Source: a bacterium
Lineage (GTDB): Bacteria; Cyanobacteriota; Vampirovibrionia; Gastranaerophilales; Gastranaerophilaceae
Reading direction: 5' to 3'
DNA length: 8,696 nt
Assembly: GCA_017541565.1 (NCBI GenBank)
Contig: JAFXYU010000044.1
Location: 1-8,696 of the forward strand
This document shows, one piece after another, positions 5,890 through 8,696 of this stretch. Numbering within the stretch: position 1 is the first letter of the stretch; each line of letters starts with the position of its first letter. The translations under genes were made by a program, and so were the position numbers. The notes beneath the pieces are model-generated. The model was not told the origin of the DNA. It did not search any database and saw only the letters and a program-made list of their open reading frames with translations.

Positions 5890-6621
5890 TTAGTCCGGAT
5901 AATATACATTATTGTTTGTATCAGTCAGTTTAAGATTCTCTTTATCTAAACCCGAAACAGCACCGGTCATTAAATTTGTTATAGTTTCTGCAATACGTTC
6001 ATTCAAAGGTTCTCCTGATGAGGTTGTGACTTGAACGGCTGCGGTTATAGGTTTTGCGTTTTTTGTAAACATAGATTGTTCCGGTACGGAAACTATAACT
6101 TCCGCATCCTCAATACCATCCAACTTTTTTATTAATTTTGCCAAGTCTTCATTCATTGTTTTAACCAATTTAATTTGTGCATCTTCTCTTGTTGAAAAGA
6201 AGTTTGTTTTGTCAAAAAGGTCAAACTTGGTACTTTTATTGTTCAATCCGCTTTTTGCAAGAATTACTATTGCCAAATCATAGTCTTCCTGTGTGCAAAT
6301 TCGCTTGTGAGATCTGCATCTGTACCTAGGAAGAATTAATCTGGTTTTTGTTCCGTCTTGATATCTTTCTGCGCGAATACCGTGTTTTGCAAGTAGTGCT
6401 TCTATTTCTATTGCTGTACTGAGTTTATCTGTTGTAATCAGGTCTTTGTCTCTTTTTAACGGGTATTGAACATGGTCACCGGAGTAATAAATTATTGAAT
6501 TTATAATCGCCAGAAACCAGATTGCCAAGAATAGAATTTGAAAAACCAGAATAAAACCAAAAAATGAATAAAAAAACTTTTTATGTTTTTTAAAAAATTT
6601 TTCAAATTTTTTGAAATTCAT
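5890..6621 (-). CDS. Membrane-anchored FliF/YscJ-like ring-building protein, short form
   Basis: The 243 residues resemble the N-terminal half of the flagellar MS-ring protein FliF and the YscJ/SctJ ring of type III secretion. A Lys/Phe-rich cytoplasmic N-terminus (MNFKKFEKFFKKHKKFF) leads into one membrane helix (about 17-46); positive-inside topology puts the rest outside. Then come a first ring-building motif (about 67-126: IEALLAKHGIRAERY, LAIVILAKSGL), the FDLFDKTNF linker typical of FliF, and a second motif (about 144-238: AKLIKKLDGIEDAEVIVSVP, AAVQVTT, LMTGAVSGLDKENLKL). It stops right after this domain (NNVYYPD). FliF would continue for about 300 residues with a third motif, a second helix and the FliG-binding tail; none is present. 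No lipobox is seen, unlike SctJ. A basic loop with Cys102 and Cys109 interrupts the first motif. I preferred ATG 6621 (GAGAG 7 bases upstream) to 6627. Stand-alone ring protein or eroded fliF are both possible. Confidence 0.8.
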   Translation of the reverse strand: MNFKKFEKFFKKHKKFFYSFFGFILVFQILFLAIWFLAIINSIIYYSGDHVQYPLKRDKDLITTDKLSTAIEIEALLAKHGIRAERYQDGTKTRLILPRYRCRSHKRICTQEDYDLAIVILAKSGLNNKSTKFDLFDKTNFFSTREDAQIKLVKTMNEDLAKLIKKLDGIEDAEVIVSVPEQSMFTKNAKPITAAVQVTTSSGEPLNERIAETITNLMTGAVSGLDKENLKLTDTNNNVYYPD

Positions 6622-6694
6622 ACACATTCTCTCTGTTTAATATACTCACTGTTGTATTAATAAAAAAGAAGAAAAAGTCAATTAAAAAAGTTTA

Positions 6695-6703
6695 TGGTAA
6701 AAT
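6695..6703 (+). promoter_or_regulatory. Probable extended -10 of dxs
   Basis: TGG followed by TAAAAT (6698-6703). Seventeen bases upstream is only a weak -35 (AAGTCA, 6675-6680). Predicted start is near 6710, giving a 25-base leader that contains the Shine-Dalgarno AAGGA (6721-6725), 9 bases before the ATG. Confidence 0.5.
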
Positions 6704-6734
6704 GTTAATTATTTTTTAGAAAGGATATGTTTAT

Positions 6735-8498
6735 ATGATAGAAACAGCAACAAAAGTGATTGATAAAGTAAACTCTCCGGATGACGTAAAGAAACTTTCG
6801 TTAGAAGAGATGTATACGCTTGCTGACGAAATGCGGGAAGCGATTATAAAAAAAGTTAATACAACGGGCGGTCATTTCGGACCAAACTTGGGTATAGTAG
6901 AAGCAACAATTGCGCTCCATTATGTATTCAATTCACCTGTTGATAAAATTGTATTTGATGTTTCTCATCAATGTTATCCGCATAAAATGCTGACAGGAAG
7001 AAAAGAAGGATTTTTGAATCCTGATTTATACCTAAAATATACGGGTTATACCGCACCTGAGGAAACAGACCACGATGTTTTTAAAGTCGGTCATACTTCG
7101 ACTTCCGTAAGTCTTGCAACAGGTTTGGCTAAAGGGCGCGACCTTATCGGCGGTAAAGAAAATATTATCGCACTCATAGGGGATGGCTCATTAACCGGCG
7201 GAGAGGCTCTGGAAGGACTGAATATCGGTGCAACATTAGGTAGTAATTTAATAGTTATAGTAAATGACAATGACCAATCTATTGCACCAAATCAAGGCGG
7301 AATATGCGAACATTTGACCAAACTGAGAAATACAAACGGAGAATGCAAAGATAATATCTTTAAAGCCTTTGGATATGAATACTATTATATTGATGAAGGA
7401 CACGATATTCAAAAATTGATTGATTTGTTCAGTAAGGTCAAAGACACGGACCACCCTGTCGTAATTCACATGCATACGATAAAAGGTAAAGGTTTTGAAC
7501 CGGCAGAAACAAACAGAGAACCGTTCCACTGGATTCTTCCGAATGCATTGGACAAATTGAACGATGAAAAAGAACCTTACGTTGACTATGGAACACTCAC
7601 GGCAGATTATATTGAACAAAAAGTAAACGAAGGTGTTCCGATTGTTGCAATGTCACCTGCAACACCTGCCGTAAGCGGATTTTTCCCGCCATTTAGAGAA
7701 AGAATCGGCAATCATTATATTGATGTCGGTATTGCAGAACAGCATGCTGTCGGCATGGCATCAGGAATTGCAAAACGGGGAGGTAAACCTATCTTGGCAG
7801 TCATGAGTTCTTTTATCCAAAGAGCGTATGACCAATTATCACAGGATTTGGCGCTTAATAACACTCCGGCTACGATTTTGATTTTCTGGGGCGGAATTAC
7901 GAATGCCGATGCAACTCATCTTACGACATTTGATATTCCTCTTATCAGCAATATTCCGAATATTGTATATCTCTGTCCGACAAATAAATCGGAATACTTA
8001 AGAATGCTCGACTGGTCAGTTTCTCAGAATGAACATCCTGTTGTGATAAGAGTTCCGATGGTTGGACTTGATGATGAAACGATTGACACAACAGATTATT
8101 CAAAAATAAACAAATTTAAACTTGTTGAAAGGGGTGAAAAGGTCGCAATATTGGGCTTGGGTAACTCGTTTGAACTGGCAAAGAAAGTGCGGTCAAAATT
8201 GAACGATAACGGAATTAATCCGACGATTATCAACCCTATTTATGCAACAGGACTTGATAAGGAACTTCTTGAATCATTAAAGCAAAATCACAAACTTGTT
8301 ATTACGATAGAAGACGGTGAAATTGACGGCGGATTCGGTGAGAAAGTAACGAGATTTTATGGTGTTTCCGATATGAAAGTTCTTAATTACGGTTCTTTTA
8401 AGGAATTTACGGACAGAGTCCCGATGAACGAACTTGAAAAACGTTATCATCTGACTCCGGAACTTATCTTAGGAGATATTATAAAAGCAATTGGTTAG
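6735..8498 (+). CDS. dxs: 1-deoxy-D-xylulose-5-phosphate synthase, short divergent form
   Basis: Thiamine-diphosphate enzyme condensing pyruvate and glyceraldehyde-3-phosphate to DXP, the entry to the MEP isoprenoid pathway and a source for thiamine and pyridoxal. At 587 residues it is shorter than the classical 620-640. Pyrimidine-binding landmarks: GGHFGPNLGIVE (45-56), DVSHQCYPHKMLTGR (75-89), VGHTSTS (118-124), the ThDP/Mg motif IGDGSLTGGEALEGLN (148-163) ending at VNDND (176-180), and HMHTIKGKGFEPAE (245-258). In the second domain, VGIAEQHAVGMASG carries the catalytic Glu335, followed by SSFIQRAYDQLSQDLAL. The transketolase C-terminal domain runs from about 460. The usual DGxTHxG segment is replaced by GGITNADATHLTTFD (386-400), as I recall for a short-form clade in Firmicutes and Bacteroidetes. 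A DXS-like synthase with another acceptor cannot be excluded. The prepilin gene follows closely. Confidence 0.82.
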   Translation: MIETATKVIDKVNSPDDVKKLSLEEMYTLADEMREAIIKKVNTTGGHFGPNLGIVEATIALHYVFNSPVDKIVFDVSHQCYPHKMLTGRKEGFLNPDLYLKYTGYTAPEETDHDVFKVGHTSTSVSLATGLAKGRDLIGGKENIIALIGDGSLTGGEALEGLNIGATLGSNLIVIVNDNDQSIAPNQGGICEHLTKLRNTNGECKDNIFKAFGYEYYYIDEGHDIQKLIDLFSKVKDTDHPVVIHMHTIKGKGFEPAETNREPFHWILPNALDKLNDEKEPYVDYGTLTADYIEQKVNEGVPIVAMSPATPAVSGFFPPFRERIGNHYIDVGIAEQHAVGMASGIAKRGGKPILAVMSSFIQRAYDQLSQDLALNNTPATILIFWGGITNADATHLTTFDIPLISNIPNIVYLCPTNKSEYLRMLDWSVSQNEHPVVIRVPMVGLDDETIDTTDYSKINKFKLVERGEKVAILGLGNSFELAKKVRSKLNDNGINPTIINPIYATGLDKELLESLKQNHKLVITIEDGEIDGGFGEKVTRFYGVSDMKVLNYGSFKEFTDRVPMNELEKRYHLTPELILGDIIKAIG

Positions 8499-8501
8499 GA
8501 G
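8497..8501 (+). promoter_or_regulatory. Shine-Dalgarno of the prepilin gene overlapping the dxs stop
   Basis: AGGAG begins on the second base of the dxs TAG stop (8496-8498) and is 6 bases before the ATG at 8508. This suggests coupled translation and one transcript. Confidence 0.75.
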
Positions 8502-8507
8502 TTTTCT

Positions 8508-8696
8508 ATGAGAAAGACGGGTTTTACTCTTGCAGAAGTTCTTGTAACGCTCGGAATTATTGGTGTTGTAGCGGCATTAACTACGCCTGCACTAATAAAC
8601 AGTACAGGGAATGCACAAATTGGACCGAAATTGAGCAAAGCAAGGGCTGTGTTTGAGAATGCAACTCAAATGATGTTGTTAGAAGAAAATGCAAAT
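8508..8696 (+). CDS. Type IV prepilin / pseudopilin-like protein, 3' end missing
   Basis: Class III signal peptide protein exported and assembled by a type IV pilus or type II secretion-like machine. The first 63 residues are visible. A short basic leader MRKTG would be cut by prepilin peptidase after Gly5, leaving FTLAE with Phe1 and Glu5 of the mature protein, both family-diagnostic. The hydrophobic helix VLVTLGIIGVVAALTTPAL follows, then a polar helix (KLSKARAVFENATQMMLLEE) that would form the rest of the N-terminal spine. The first 20 residues match a multi-copy prepilin type I associate with Gastranaerophilales. It begins 9 bases after the dxs stop with a strong AGGAG. Whether it is a major pilin, a minor pilin or a pseudopilin depends on the part beyond the window. 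Confidence 0.9.
   Translation, partial: MRKTGFTLAEVLVTLGIIGVVAALTTPALINSTGNAQIGPKLSKARAVFENATQMMLLEENAN

Noticed and set aside
5890..6621. A frameshifted full-length fliF
   Set aside because: Beyond the stop there are only 14 bases before tcdA on the other strand, so no continuation in another frame is possible within this locus.

Overview
This is an AT-rich bacterial window with eight protein genes, two of them cut by the window edges. I found no RNA genes, insertion sequences, CRISPR arrays or prophage modules. Three signs point to a non-photosynthetic relative of Cyanobacteria, probably a gut Melainabacteria/Gastranaerophilales-type organism. The site-2 protease has a cyanobacterial-looking N-terminal stretch (GGYVSFPDDE followed by SAGVISN). 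The prepilin at the right end opens with GFTLAEVLVTLGIIGVVAA, a form I associate with that group. Base composition is also low in GC. The assignment is an inference from remembered family patterns, not from a search.

Layout, left to right: the C-terminal part of an RseP-type intramembrane metalloprotease (+, 1-1278); an AGCS-family sodium/amino-acid symporter (+, 1416-2918); a 106-residue protein of unknown function (-, 2925-3245); a short BadF/BcrA/HgdC-type ATPase activator (+, 3334-3999); an unusual HNH-nuclease-like protein (-, 3996-5036); the ThiF/E1-fold enzyme TcdA (+, 5165-5875); a short membrane-anchored FliF/YscJ-like ring-motif protein (-, 5890-6621); a short-form deoxyxylulose-5-phosphate synthase (+, 6735-8498); and the beginning of a type IV prepilin-like protein (+, 8508 to the right edge).

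From the symporter to dxs the genes alternate strictly between strands. This gives three tail-to-tail junctions (gaps of 6, -3 and 14 bases) and three head-to-head junctions (88 to 128 bases) that hold promoters. The only likely operon is dxs plus the prepilin gene, whose Shine-Dalgarno overlaps the dxs stop. The genes therefore look like independent units rather than one pathway. Two plus-strand genes, the activator and tcdA, have a -10 box placed so that transcription should begin exactly on the A of their ATG, and neither has a Shine-Dalgarno: they look leaderless.

The items most worth following up are four. First, the FliF/YscJ-like protein ends at a clean domain boundary and has no visible flagellar or type III secretion partners. 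Second, the HNH protein has E-H, N and N residues at the same spacing as the Cas9 HNH domain, but its probable first strand (CPYTG) lies about 190 residues upstream. Third, the HgdC-like activator keeps both iron-sulfur cysteines but has no dehydratase beside it. Fourth, the RseP PDZ region is interrupted by an insert that includes a LysM-like half-motif.
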